NCBI RefSeq assembly: GCF_964355755.1 | Contig: NC_092675.1 | Span: 12,415,312 to 12,479,311, forward strand | DNA: 64,000 nt | Source of the DNA: Antedon mediterranea | Taxonomy: Eukaryota > Echinodermata > Crinoidea > Comatulida > Antedonidae | Direction: 5' to 3' | Shown here: piece by piece, positions 34,651 to 49,200 of the stretch | Layout of the letters: each line of letters opens with the position of its first letter | Position numbering within the stretch: position 1 is the stretch's first letter | Program-made: the position numbers and the translations under genes | The notes under the pieces: generated by a model | Told to the model about the DNA's origin: nothing | What the model saw: the letters and a program-made list of their open reading frames with translations, nothing else | Database searches by the model: none

Positions 34651-37600
34651 GAGATAGATCAGCGAGAGAGAGATAGATCAGCGAGAGAAAGATAGATCAG
34701 CGAGAGAGAGATAGATCAGCGAGAGAGAGAGAGATAGATCAGCGAGAGAGAGATAGATCAGCAAGAGAGAGATAGATCAGCCAGAGAGAGATAGATCAGC
34801 GAGAGAGAGAAAGATCAGAGAGAGAGATAGATCAGCGAAAGAAAGATAGATCAGCGAGAGAGAGAGATAGATCAGCCAGAGAGAGAAAGATCAGCGAGAG
34901 AGAGAAAGATCAGAGAGAGAGAGAGATAGATAGATCAGCGAGAGAGAGACAGATCAACGAGAGGGAGAAAGATCAGCGAGAGAGAGATAGATCAGCGAGA
35001 GAGAGATAGATCAGCGAGAGAGAGATAGATCAGCGAGAGAGAGATAGATCAACGAGATAGAGATAGATCAGCAAGAGACAGATAGATCAGCGACAGACAG
35101 ATAGATCAGCGAGAGAGAGATAGATCAGCGAGAGACAGATAGATCAGCAAGAGAAAGATAGATCAGCGAGAGACAGATAGATCAGCGAGAGAGAGATAGA
35201 TAGATCAGCGAGAGAGAAATAGATCGGCGAGAGAGAGAGATAGATCAGCGAGAGAGAAATAGATCAGCGAGAGAGAGATAGACCAGCGAGAGAGATAGAT
35301 CAGCGAGAGAGAGATAGATCAGCGAGAGAGAGATAGATCAGTGAGAGAGAGATCAGCGAGAGAAAGATAGATCAGCGAGAGAGAGATAGATCAGCGAGAG
35401 AGAGATAGATCAGCGAGAGAGAGATAGATCAGCGAGAGAGAGAGATAGATCAGCGAGAGAGAGAGATAGATCAGCGAGAGAGAGAGAGATAGATCAGCGA
35501 GAGAGAGAGATAGATCAGCGAGAGAGAGATAGATCAGCGAAAGAAAGATAGATCAGCGAGAGAGAGATAGATCAGCCAGAGAGAGAAAGATCAGCGAGAG
35601 AAAGAAAGATCAGAGAAAGAGAGAGATAGATCAGCGAGAGAGAGATAGATCAGCGAGAAAGAGATAGGTCAGCAAGAGAGAGATAGATCAGCGAGAGATA
35701 GATAGATCAGCGAGAGAGAGAGATAGATTAGAGAGAGAGATAGATCAGCTAGAGAGAGATAGATCAGCGAGAGAGAGATAGATCAGCGAGAGAGAGATAG
35801 ATCAACGAGAGAGAGATAGATCAGCGAGAGACAGATAGATCAGCGACAGACAGATAGATCAGCGAGAGAGAGATAGATCAGCGAGAGAGAGATAGATAGA
35901 TCAGCGAGAGGGAGATAGATCAGCGAGAAAGAGATAGATAGATCAGCGAGAGAGAGATAGATAGATCAGCGAGAGAGATAGATAGATCAGCGAGAGAGAG
36001 ATAGATCAGCGAGAGAGATAGATCAGCGAGAGAGATAGATCAGCGAGAGAGAGATAGATAGATCAGCGAGAGAGAGATAGATCAGTGAGAGAGAGATAGA
36101 TCAGCGAGAGGGAGATAGATAGATCAGCGAGAGATAGATAGATAGATCAGTGAGAGAGAGATAGATAGATCAGCGAACGAGAGATAGATCAGCGAGAGAG
36201 AGAGATAGATAGATCAGCGAGAGAGAGATAGATAGATCGGCGAGAGAGAGATAGATAGATCAGCGAGAGAGAGATAGATAGATCAGCGAGAGAGAGATAG
36301 ATCAGCGAGAGAGATAGATAGATCAGCGAGAGAGTGATAGATAGATCAGCGAGAGAGAGAGATAGATCAGCGAGAGAGAGATAGATAGATCAGCGAGAGA
36401 GAGATAGATCAGCGAGAGAGAGAGAGAGATAGATAGATCAGCGAGAGAGAGATAGATAGATCAGCGAGAGGGAGATAGATCAGCGAGAAAGATATAGATC
36501 AGCAAGAGAGAGATAGATCAGCCAGAGAGAGAAAGATCAGCGAGAGAGAGATAGATAGATCAGCGAGAGAGAGAGAGATAGATCAGCGAGAGAGAGATAG
36601 ATAGATCAGCGAGAGAGAGAGATAGATAGATCAGCGAGAGAGAGATAGATAGATCAACGAGAAGGAGATAGATCAGCGAGAAAGAGATAGATCAGCCAGA
36701 GAGAGATAGATCAGCCAGATAGAGAAAGATCAGCGAGAGAGAGAGATAGATAGATCAGCGAGAGAGAGATAGATTGATCAGCGAGAGAGAGACAGATCAA
36801 CGAGAGAGAGAAAGATCAGCGAGAGAGAGATAGATCAGCGAGAGAGAGATAGATCAGTGAGAGAGAGAGATAGATAGATCAGCGAGAGAGAGATATGTCA
36901 GCGAGAGAGAGATAGATCAGCGAGAGAGAGGTAGATCAGCGAGAGAGAGATAGATCAGCGAGAGAGAGATATAGATCAGCGAGAGAGAGATAGACCAGCG
37001 AGAGAGAGATAGATCAGCGAGAGAGAGGTAGATTAGAGAGAGAGAGAGAGATAGATCAGCGAGAGAGAGAGATATATCGGCGAGAGAGAGAGAGATAGAT
37101 CAGCGAGAGAGAGATAGATCAGCGAGAGAGAAATAGATCAGCGAGACAGAGATAGATCAGCGAGAGAGAGATAGATCAGCGAGAGAGATAGATCAGCGAG
37201 AGAGAGATCAGCGAGAGAGAGATAGATCAGCGAGAGAGAGAAAGATCAGCGAGAGAAAGATAGATCAGCGAGAGAGAGATAGATCAGCGAGAGAGAGAGA
37301 GATAGATCAGCGAGAGAGAGATAGATCAGCAAGAGAGAGATAGATCAGCCAGAGAGAGATAGATCAGCGAGAGAGAGAAAGATCAGAGAGAGAGATAGAT
37401 CAGCGAAAGAAAGATAGATCAGCGAGAGAGAGAGATAGATCAGCCAGAGAGAGAAAGATCAGCGAGAGAGAGAAAGATCAGAGAGAGAGAGAGATAGATA
37501 GATCAGCGAGAGAGAGACAGATCAACGAGAGGGAGAAAGATCAGCGAGAGAGAGATAGATCAGCGAGAGAGAGATAGATCAGCGAGAGAGAGATAGATCA

Positions 37601-39200
37601 GCGAGAGAGAGATAGATCAACGAGATAGAGATAGATCAGCAAGAGACAGATAGATCAGCGACAGACAGATAGATCAGCGAGAGAGAGATAGATCAGCGAG
37701 AGACAGATAGATCAGCAAGAGACAGATAGATCAGCGAGAGACAGATAGATCAGCGAGAGAGAGATAGATAGATCAGCGAGAGAGAGATAGATCGGCGAGA
37801 GAGAGAGATAGATCAGCGAGAGAGAGATAGATCAGCGAGAGAGAAATAGATCAGCGAGAGAGAGATAGATCAGCGAGAGAGATAGATCAGCGAGAGAGAG
37901 ATAGATCAGCGAGAGAGAGATAGATCAGCGAGAGAGAGATCAGCGAGAGAAAGATAGATCAGCGAGAGAGAGATAGATCAGCGAGAGAGAGATAGATCAG
38001 CGAGAGAGAGATAGATCAGCGAGAGAGAGAGAGATAGATCAGCGAGAGAGAGAGATAGATCAGCGAGAGAGAGAGAGATAGATCAGCGAGAGAGAGAGAT
38101 AGATCAGCGAGAGAGAGATAGATCAGCGAAAGAAAGATAGATCAGCGAGAGAGAGATAGATCAGCCAGAGAGAGAAAGATCAGCGAGAGAGAGAAAGATC
38201 AGAGAAAGAGAGAGATAGATCAGCGAGAGAGAGATAGATCAGCGAGAAAGAGATAGGTCAGCGAGAGAGAGATAGATCAGCGAGAGATAGATAGATCAGC
38301 GAGAGAGAGAGATAGATTAGAGAGAGAGATAGATCAGCTAGAGAGAGATAGATCAGCGAGAGAGAGATAGATCAGCGAGAGAGAGATAGATCAACGAGAG
38401 AGAGATAGATCAGCGAGAGACAGATAGATCAGCAACAGACAGATAGATCAGCGAGAGAGAGATAGATCAGCGAGAGAGAGATAGATAGATCAGCGAGAGG
38501 GAGATAGATCAGCGAGAAAGAGATAGATAGATCAGCGAGAGAGAGATAGATAGATCAGCGAGAGAGATAGATAGATCAGCGAGAGAGAGATAGATCAGCG
38601 AGAGAGATAGATCAGCGAGAGAGATAGATCAGCGAGAGAGAGATAGATAGATCAGCGAGAGAGAGAAAGATCAGTGAGAGAGAGATAGATCAGCGAGAGG
38701 GAGATAGATAGATCAGCGAGAGATAGATAGATAGATCAGTGAGAGAGAGATAGATAGATCAGCGAACGAGAGATAGATCAGCGAGAGAGAGAGATAGATA
38801 GATCAGCGAGAGAGAGATAGATAGATCGGCGAGAGAGAGATAGATAGATCAGCGAGAGAGAGATAGATAGATCAGCGAGAGAGAAATTGATAGATCAGCG
38901 AGAGAGATAGATCAGCGAGAGAGAGATAGATAGATCAGCGAGAGAGAGAGATAGATAGATCAGCGAGAGAGAGATAGATCAGCGAGAAAGAGATAGATAG
39001 ATCAGCGAGAGAGTGATAGATAGATCAGCGAGAGAGAGAGATAGATCAGCGAGAGAGAGATAGATAGATCAGCGAGAGAGAGATAGATCAGCGAGAGAGA
39101 GAGAGAGATAGATAGATCAGCGAGAGAGAGATAGATAGATCAGCGAGAGGGAGATAGATCAGCGAGAAAGATATAGATCAGCAAGAGAGAGATAGATCAG
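34000..39200. repeat. About 2.57-kb tandem duplication
   Basis: ATATGTC at 34321 and 36893 (2572 bp), and AACGAGATAGAG near 35051 and 37619 (2568 bp), mark two collinear neighbouring copies. A GAGTGATAG landmark is 2678 bp apart (about 36333 and 39011), so the copies differ by an indel of roughly 0.1 kb near the end; the second contains a GAAATTGATAG unit that the first lacks there. Confidence 0.7.
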
Positions 39201-40799
39201 CCAGAGAGAGAAAGATCAGCGAGAGAGAGATAGATAGATCAGCGAGAGAGAGATAGATAGATCAGCGAGAGAGAGACAGATCAACGAGAGGGTGAAAGAT
39301 CAGCGAGAGAGAGATAGATCAGCGAGAGAGAGATAGATCAGCGAGAGAGAGAGAGATAGATCATCGAGAGAGAGATAGATAGATCAGCGAGAGAGAGAGA
39401 TAGATAGATCAGCAAGAGAGATAGATAGATCAGCGAGAGGGAGATAGATCAGCGAGAAAGAGATAGATCAGCCAGAGAGAGATAGATCAGCCAGAGAGAG
39501 AAAGATCAGCGAGAGAGAGAGAGATAGATAGATCAGCGAGAGAGAGAAAGATCAGCGAGAGAGAGAATGATCAGAGAGAGAGAGATAGATCAGCGAGAAA
39601 GAGATAGATATGCGAGAAAGAGATAGATCAGCGAGAGAGAGATAGATCAGCGAGAGAGAGATAGATCAACGAGAGACAGATAGATCAGCGAGAGACAGAT
39701 AGATCAGCGACAGACAGATAGATCAGCGAGAGAGAGATAGATAAGCGAGAGACAGATAGATCAGCAAGAGACAGATAGTTCAGCGATAGGGAGATAGATC
39801 AGCGAGAGAGAGATAGATAGATCAGCGAGAGAGAGAGATAGATAGATCAGCGAGAGAGAGATAGATCAGCGAGAGAGAGATAGATAGGTCAGCGAGAGGG
39901 AGATAGATCAGCGAGAAAGAGATAGATAGATCAGCGAGAGAGAGATAGATAGATCAGCGAGAGAGATAAATAGATCAGCGAGAGAGAGATAGATCAGCGA
40001 GAGAGAGATAGACAGATCAGCGAGAGAGAGATAGATCAGTGAAAGAGAGATAGATAGATCAGCGAGAGAGATAGATCAGCGAGAGGGAGATAGATAGATC
40101 AGCGAGAGATAAATAGATAGATCAGCGAGAGAGAGATAGATAGATCAGCGAACGAGAGATAGATCAGCGAGAGAGAGATAGATAGATCAGCGAGAGAGAG
40201 ATAGATAGATCAGCGAGAGAGAGATAGATAGATCAGCGAGAGAGAAATTGATAGATCAGCGAGAGAGAGAGAGATAGATCAGCGAGAGAGAGATAGATAG
40301 ATCAGCGAGAGAGAGATAGATAGATCAGCGAGAGAGAGAGATAGATCAGCGAGAGAGAGAGATATAGATCAGCGAAAGAGAGAGATAGATCAGCGAGAGA
40401 GAGAGATAGATCAGCCAGAGAGAGATAGATCAGCGAGAGAGAGAAAGATCAGAGAGAGAGAGAGAGAGAGATAGATCAGCGAGAGAGAAATAGATCAGCG
40501 AGAGAGAGATAGATTAGCCACAGAGAGATAGATCACCGAGAGAGCGAAAGATCAGTGAGAGAGAGATAGATAGATCAGCGAGAGAGAGATAGATAGATCA
40601 GCGAGAGAGAGATAGATCAGCGAGAGAGAGAGATAGATCAGCGAGAGAGAGATAGATCAGCGAGAGAGAGATAAATCAGCGAGAGAGAGATAGATCACCG
40701 AGAGAGAGATGGATAGATCAGCGAGAGAGAGAGATAGATAAGCGAGAGAGAGATAGATAGATCAGAGAGAGAGAGATAGATCAGCGAGAGAGAGATAGA

Positions 40800-42390
40800 T
40801 AGATCAGCGAGAGAGAGATAGATCAGCGAGAAAGAGATAGATAGATCAGCGAGAGAGAGATATATCAGCGAGAGAGAGATAGATAGATCAGCGAGAGAGA
40901 GATAGATAGATCAGCGAGAGAAAGATAGTTAGATCAGCGAGAGAGAGATAGATCAGCGAGAAAGAGATATATAGATCAGGGAGAGAGAGATAGATAGATC
41001 AGCGAGAGAGAGATAGATCAGCGAGAGAGAGATAGATAGATCAGCGAGAGGGAGATAGATCAGCGAGAAAGAGATAGATAGATCAGCGAGAGAGATAGAT
41101 AGATCAGCGAGAGAGATAGATCAGCGAGAGAGAGAGAGATAGACAGATCAGCGAGAGAGAGATAGATCAGCGAGAGAGAGATAGATAGATCAGCGAGAGA
41201 GAGGTAGATTAGCGAGGGAGAGAGATAGATCAGCGAGAGAGAGATAGATAGATCAGCGAGAGAGAGATAGATAGATCAGAGAGGGAGAGATAGATCAGCG
41301 AGAGAGAGATAGATAGATTAGCGAGAGAGAGATAGATCAGCGAGAGAGAGATAGATAGATCAGCGAGAGAGAGATAGATCAGCGAGAGAGAGAGATAGAT
41401 AGATCAGCGAGAGGGAGATAGATCAGCGAGAAAGAGATAGATCAGCCAGAGAGAGATAGATCAGCCAGAGAGAGAAAGATCAGCGAGAGAGAGATAGATA
41501 GATCAGCGAGAGAGAGATAGATAGATCAGCAAGAGAGAGACAGATCAACGAGAGAGAGAAAGATAGATCAGAGAGAGAGAGATAGATCAGCGAGAGAGAG
41601 ATAGATAGATCAGCGAGAGAGAGATAGATCAGCGAGAAAGAGATAGATAGATCAGCGAGAGAGAGATATATCAGCGAGAGAGAGATAGATAGATCAGCGA
41701 GAGAGAGATAGATAGATCAGCGAGAGAAAGATAGATAGATCAGCGAGAGAGAGATAGATCAGCGAGAAAGAGATATATAGATCAGGGAGAGAGAGATAGA
41801 TAGATCAGCGAGAGAGAGATAGATCAGCGAGAGAGAGATAGATAGATCAGCGAGAGGGAGATAGATCAGCGAGAAAGAGATAGATAGATCAGCGAGAGAG
41901 ATAGATAGATCAGCGAGAGAGATAGATCAGCGAGAGAGAGAGAGATAGACAGATCAGCGAGAGAGAGATAGATCAGCGAGAGAGAGATAGATAGATCAGC
42001 GAGAGAGAGGTAGATTAGCGAGGGAGAGAGATAGATCAGCGAGAGAGAGATAGATAGATCAGCGAGAGAGAGATAGATAGATCAGAGAGGGAGAGATAGA
42101 TCAGCGAGAGAGAGATAGATAGATTAGCGAGAGAGAGATAGATCAGCGAGAGAGAGATAGATAGATCAGCGAGAGAGAGATAGATCAGCGAGAGAGAGAG
42201 ATAGATAGATCAGCGAGAGGGAGATAGATCAGCGAGAAAGAGATAGATCAGCCAGAGAGAGATAGATCAGCCAGAGAGAGAAAGATCAGCGAGAGAGAGA
42301 TAGATAGATCAGCGAGAGAGAGATAGATAGATCAGCAAGAGAGAGACAGATCAACGAGAGAGAGAAAGATCAGCGAGAGAGAGATAGATC
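40800..42390. repeat. 806-bp tandem duplication
   Basis: The variant ATAGATCAGGGAG is at 40971 and 41777, and a GAGGGAGAGATAG...GATTAGCG pair is near 41281 and 42086. The offsets of about 805-806 bp and the shared order of variants show two adjacent copies that are nearly identical by eye. Confidence 0.7.
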
Positions 42391-43199
42391 AGCGAGAGAG
42401 AGATAGATCAGCGAGAGAGAGAGATAGATAGATCAGCGAGAGAGAGATATATCAGCGAGAGAGAGATAGATCAGCGAGAGACAGATAGATCAGCGAGAGA
42501 GAGATAGATCAGCGAGAGAGAGAGAGATAGATAAGCGAGAAAGAGATAGACCAGCGAGAGAGAGATAGATCAGCGAGAGAGAGGTAGATTAGCGAGAGAG
42601 AGAGATAGATCAGCGAGAGAGAGAGATAGATCGGCGAGAGAGAGATAGATCAGCGAGAGAGATATAGATCAGCGAGAGAGAGATAGATCAGCGAGACAGA
42701 GAAAGATCAGCGAGGGAGAGATAGATCAGCGAGCGAGAGATAGATCAGCGAGAGAGAGATAGATCAGCGAGAGAGATAGATCAGCGAGAGAGAGATAGAT
42801 CAGCGAGAGAGAGATAGATCAGCGAGAGAGAGAGATCAGCGAGAGAGAGATAGATAAGCGAGAGAGAGATAGATCAGCGAGAGAGAGATAGATCAGCGAG
42901 AGAGAGAGAGAGATAGATCAGCGAGAGAGAGAGAGATAGATCAGCAAGAGAGAGATAGATCACCCAGAGAGAGATAGATCAGCGAGAGAGAGAAAGATCA
43001 GAGAGAGAGAGAGAGATAGATCAGCGAGAGAGAGATAGATCAGCGAGAGAGAGATAGATCAGCCAGAGAGAGAAAGATCAGCGAGAGAGAGAGAAAGATC
43101 AGAGAGAGAGAGAGATAGATCAGCGAGAGAGAGATAGGTCAGCGAGAGAGAGATAGATCAGCGAGAGATAGATAGATCAGCGAGAGAGAGAGATAGATC

Positions 43200-46100
43200 A
43201 GAGAGAGAGAGATAGATCAGCGAGAGAGAGATAGATCAGCGAGAGAGAGATAGATCAGCGAGAGAGAGATAGATCAGCGAGAGAGATATATATCAGCAAG
43301 AGAGAAATAGATCAGCGAGATAGATAGATCAGCGAGAAGAGATAGATCAGCGAGAGAGAGATAGATAGATCAGCGAAAGAGATAGATAGATCAGCGAGAG
43401 AGAGATAGATCAGCGAGAGAGATATAGATAGATAAGCGAGAGAGAGATAGATCAGCGAGAGAGAGAGATAGATCAGCGAGAGAGAGAGAGAGAGAGATAG
43501 ATCAGCGAGAGAGATATATTTATCAGCGAGAGAGAGATAGATCGGCGAGATAGATAGATCAGCGAGAGAGAGATAGATCAGCGACAGATAGATAGATCAG
43601 CGAGAGAGAGAGAGAGAGAGAGATAGATCAGCGAGAGAGAGATAGATCAGCGACAGATAGATAGATCAGCGAGAGAGAGAGAGAGAGAGAGAGATAGATC
43701 AGCGAGAGATAGATAGATCAGCGAGAGAGAGATAGATAAATCAGCGAGAGAGAGAAAGATAGATCAGCGAGAGAGAGATAGATAGATCAGCGAGAGAGAG
43801 AGAGAGAGAGATAGATCAGCGAGAGATAGATAGATCAGCGAGAGAGAGATAGCTCAGCGAGAGAGATATAGATAGATCAGCGAGAGAGAGATAGATCAGC
43901 GAGTGAGAGATAGATTAGCGAGAGAGAGATAGATAGATCAGCGTGAGAGAGAGATAGATAAGCGACAGAGAGATAGATCAGCGAGAGAGAGATAGATCAG
44001 CGAGAGAGAGAGATAGATCAGCGAGAGAGAGATAGATCAGCGAGAGAGAGATAGATCAGCGAGGGAGAGATAGATCAGTGAGAGAGATATATTTATCAGC
44101 GAGAGAGAGATATATCGGCGAGATAGACTGATCAGCGAGAGAGAGGTATATCAGCGAGAGAGAGATAGATCAGTGAGAGAGATATAGATCAGCGTGAGAG
44201 AGATAGATCAGCGAGAGAGAGATAGATCAGCGAGACACAGATAGATCAGCGAGTGAGAGATAGATCAGCGAGAGGGAGAGAGATAGATCAGCGACAGAGA
44301 GATTGATCAGCGAGACACAGTTAGTTCAACGAGAGAGATAGATCATCGAGAGAGAGATACATCAGTGAGAGAGGGATAGATAGATCAGCGAGAGAGAGAG
44401 AGAGAGAGATAGATCAGCGAGAGAGAGATAGATCAGCGAGAGAGAGAGAGAGAGAGATAGATCAGCGAGAGAGAGAGATAGATCAGCAAGAGAGAGATAG
44501 ATCACCCAGAGAGAGATAGATCAGCGAGAGAGAGAAAGATCAGAGAGAGAGAGAGATAGATCAGCGAGAGAGAGATAGATCAGCGAGAGAGAGATAGATC
44601 AGCCAGAGAGAGAAAGATCAGCGAGAGAGAGAAAGATCAGAGAGAGAGAGAGATAGATCAGCGAGAGAGAGATAGATCAGCGAGAGAGAGATAGGTCAGC
44701 GAGAAAGAGATAGATCAGCGAGAGATAGATAGATCAGCGAGAGAGAGAGATAGATCAGAGAGAGAGAGATAGGTCAGCGAGAGAGAGATAGATCATCGAG
44801 AGAGAGATAGATCAGCGAGAGAGAGATAGATCAGCGAGAGAGAGATAGATCAGCGAGAGAGATATATATCAGCAAGAGAGAGATAGATCAGCGAGATAGA
44901 TAGATCAGCGAGAGAGAGATAGATCAGCGAGAGAGAGATAGATAGATCAGCGAGAAGAGATAGATCAGCGAGAGAGAGATAGATAGATCAGCGAAAGAGA
45001 TAGATAGATCAGCGAGAGAGAGATAGATCAGCGAGAGAGATATAGATAGATAAGCGAGAGAGAGAGATAGATCAGCGAGAGAGAGAGATAGATCAGCGAG
45101 AGAGAGAGAGAGAGAGAGATAGATCAGCGAGAGAGATATATTTATCAGCGAGAGAGAGATAGATCGGCGAGATAGATAGATCAGCGAGAGAGAGATAGAT
45201 CAGCGACAGATAGATAGATCAGCGAAAGAGAGAGAGAGAGAGAGAGATAGATCAGCGAGAGATAGATAGATCAGCGAGAGAGAGATAGATAAATCAGCGA
45301 GAGAGAGAAAGATAGATCAGCGAGAGAGAGATAGATAGATCAGCGAGAGAGAGAGAGAGAGAGAGATAGATCAGCGAGAGATAGATAGATCAGCGAGAGA
45401 GAGATAGCTCAGCGAGAGAGATATAGATAGATCAGCGAGAGAGAGATAGATCAGCGAGTGAGAGATAGATTAGCGAGAGAGAGATAGATAGATCAGCGTG
45501 AGAGAGAGATAGATAAGCGACAGAGAGATAGATCAGCGAGAGAGAGATAGATCAGCGAGAGAGAGAGATAGATCAGCGAGAGAGAGATAGATCAGCGAGA
45601 GAGAGATAGATCAGCGAGGGAGAGATAGATCAGTGAGAGAGATATATTTATCAGCGAGAGAGAGATATATCGGCGAGATAGACTGATCAGCGAGAGAGAG
45701 GTAGATCAGCGAGAGAGAGATAGATCAGCGAGAGAGATAGATCAGCGAGAGAGAGATAGATCAGCGAGAGAGAGATAGATCAGCGAGAGAGAGAGATCAG
45801 CGAGAGAGAGATAGATAAGCGAGAGAGAGATAGATCAGCGAGAGAGAGATAGATCAGCGAGAGAGAGAGAGAGATAGATCAGCGAGAGAGAGAGAGATAG
45901 ATCAGCAAGAGAGAGATAGATCACCCAGAGAGAGATAGATCAGCGAGAGAGAGAAAGATCAGAGAGAGAGAGAGAGATAGATCAGAGAGAGAGAGATAGA
46001 TCAGCGAGAGAGAGATAGATCAGCCAGAGAGAGAAAGATCAGCGAGAGAGAGAGAAAGATCAGAAAGAGAGAGAGATAGATCAGCGAGAGAGAGATAGAT

Positions 46101-46645
46101 CAGCGAGAGAGAGATAGGTCAGCGAGAGAGAGATAGATCAGCGAGAGATAGATAGATCAGCGAGAGAGAGAGATAGATCAGAGAGAGAGAGATAGATCAG
46201 CGAGAGAGAGATAGATCAGCGAGAGAGAGATAGATCAGCGAGAGAGAGATAGATCAGCGAGAGAGATATATATCAGCAAGAGAGAAATAGATCAGCGAGA
46301 TAGATAGATCAGCGAGAAGAGATAGATCAGCGAGAGAGAGATAGATAGATCAGCGAAAGAGATAGATAGATCAGCGAGAGAGAGATAGATCAGCGAGAGA
46401 GATATAGATAGATAAGCGAGAGAGAGATAGATCAGCGAGAGAGAGAGATAGATCAGCGAGAGAGAGAGAGAGAGAGATAGATCAGCGAGAGAGATATATT
46501 TATCAGCGAGAGAGAGATAGATCGGCGAGATAGATAGATCAGCGAGAGAGAGATAGATCAGCGACAGATAGATAGATCAGCGAGAGAGAGAGAGAGAGAG
46601 AGATAGATCAGCGAGAGAGAGATAGATCAGCGACAGATAGATAGA

Positions 46646-46682
<37 letters not shown>

Positions 46683-49200
46683 TCAGCGAGAGATAGATAG
46701 ATCAGCGAGAGAGAGATAGATAAATCAGCGAGAGAGAGAAAGATAGATCAGCGAGAGAGAGATAGATAGATCAGCGAGAGAGAGAGAGAGAGAGATAGAT
46801 CAGCGAGAGATAGATAGATCAGCGAGAGAGAGATAGCTCAGCGAGAGAGATATAGATAGATCAGCGAGAGAGAGATAGATCAGCGAGTGAGAGATAGATT
46901 AGCGAGAGAGAGATAGATAGATCAGCGTGAGAGAGAGATAGATAAGCGACAGAGAGATAGATCAGCGAGAGAGAGATAGATCAGCGAGAGAGAGAGATAG
47001 ATCAGCGAGAGAGAGATAGATCAGCGAGAGAGAGATAGATCAGCGAGGGAGAGATAGATCAGTGAGAGAGATATATTTATCAGCGAGAGAGAGATATATC
47101 GGCGAGATAGACTGATCAGCGAGAGAGAGGTAGATCAGCGAGAGAGAGATAGATCAGTGAGAGAGATATAGATCAGCGTGAGAGAGATAGATCAGCGAGA
47201 GAGAGATAGATCAGCGAGACACAGATAGATCAGCGAGTGAGAGATAGATCAGCGAGAGAGAGAGAGATAGATCAGCGACAGAGAGATTGATCAGCGAGAC
47301 ACAGTTAGATCAACGAGAGAGATAGATCATCGAGAGAGAGATACATCAGTGAGAGAGGGATAGATAGATCAGCGAGAGAGAGAGAGAGAGAGATAGATCA
47401 GCGAGAGAGAGATAGATCAGCGAGAGAGAGAGAGAGAGAGATAGATCAGCGAGAGAGAGAGATAGATCAGCAAGAGAGAGATAGATCACCCAGAGAGAGA
47501 TAGATCAGCGAGAGAGAGAAAGATCAGAGAGAGAGAGAGATAGATCAGCGAGAGAGAGATAGATCAGCGAGAGAGAGAGATAGATCAGCCAGAGAGAGAA
47601 AGATCAGCGAGAGAGAGAAAGATCAGAGAGAGAGAGAGATAGATCAGCGAGAGAGAGATAGATCAGCGAGAGAGAGATAGGTCAGCGAGAAAGAGATAGA
47701 TCAGCGAGAGATAGATAGATTAGCGAGAGAGAGAGATAGATCAGAGAGAGAGAGATAGGTCAGCGAGAGAGAGATAGATCATCGAGAGAGAGATAGATCA
47801 GCGAGAGAGAGATAGATCAGCGAGAGAGAGATAGATCAGCGAGAGAGATATATATCAGCAAGAGAGAGATAGATCAGCGAGATAGATAGATCAGCGAGAG
47901 AGAGATAGATCAGCGAGAGAGAGATAGATAGATCAGCGAGAAGAGATAGATCAGCGAGAGAGAGATAGATAGATCAGCGAAAGAGATAGATAGATCAGCG
48001 AGAGAGAGATAGATCAGCGAGAGAGATATAGATAGATAAGCGAGAGAGAGAGATAGATCAGCGAGAGAGAGAGATAGATCAGCGAGAGAGAGAGAGAGAG
48101 AGAGATAGATCAGCGAGAGAGATATATTTATCAGCGAGAGAGAGATAGATCGGCGAGATAGATAGATCAGCGAGAGAGAGATAGATCAGCGACAGATAGA
48201 TAGATCAGCGAAAGAGAGAGAGAGAGAGAGATAGATCAGCGAGAGATAGATAGATCAGCGAGAGAGAGATAGATAAATCAGCGAGAGAGAGAAAGATAGA
48301 TCAGCGAGAGAGAGATAGATAGATCAGCGAGAGAGAGAGAGAGAGAGAGATAGATCAGCGAGAGATAGATAGATCAGCGAGAGAGAGAGATAGCTCAGCG
48401 AGAGAGATATAGATAGATCAGCGAGAGAGAGATAGATCAGCGAGTGAGAGATAGATTAGCGAGAGAGAGATAGATAGATCAGCGTGAGAGAGAGATAGAT
48501 AAGCGACAGAGAGATAGATCAGCGAGAGAGAGATAGATCAGCGAGAGAGAGAGATAGATCAGCGAGAGAGAGATAGATCAGCGAGAGAGAGATAGATCAG
48601 CGAGGGAGAGATAGATCAGTGAGAGAGATATATTTATCAGCGAGAGAGAGATATATCGGCGAGATAGACTGATCAGCGAGAGAGAGGTAGATCAGCGAGA
48701 GAGAGATAGATCAGTGAGAGAGATATAGATCAGCGTGAGAGAGATAGATCAGCGAGAGAGAGATAGATCAGCGAGACACAGATAGATCAGCGAGCGAGAG
48801 ATAGATCAGCGAGAGAGAGAGAGATAGATCAGCGACAGAGAGATTGATCAGCGAGACACAGTTAGATCAACGAGAGAGATAGATCATCGAGAGAGAGATA
48901 CATCAGCGAGAGAGGGATAGATAGATCAGCGAGAGAGAGAGAGAGAGAGAGAGATAGATCAGCGAAAGAGAGATAGATCAGCGAGAGAGAGATAGATAGA
49001 TCAGCGTGAGAGAGATAGATCAGCGACAGAGAGATAGATCAGCGAGAGAGAGATAGATCAGCGAGAGAGAGAGATAGATCAGCGAGAGAGAGATAGATCA
49101 GCGAGAGAGAGATAGATCAGCGAGGGAGAGATAGATCAGCGAGAGAGATATATTTATCAGCGAGAGAGAGATATATCGGCGAGATAGATAGATCAGCGAG
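43200..49200. repeat. Higher-order repeat of about 2.98 kb
   Basis: GATATATTTATC followed by a TATATCGGCGAGATAGACTG unit occurs at 44087, 45641, 47070 and 48627, with spacings of 1554, 1429 and 1557 bp. The sister variant, in which GATATATTTATC is followed by GATAGATCGGCG, occurs at 43513, 45135, 46493 and 48121, with spacings of 1622, 1358 and 1628 bp. The alternation gives a composite period of about 2980-2986 bp with a long and a short half. A further GATATATTTATC at 49147 lies in a more diverged unit. Confidence 0.8.
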
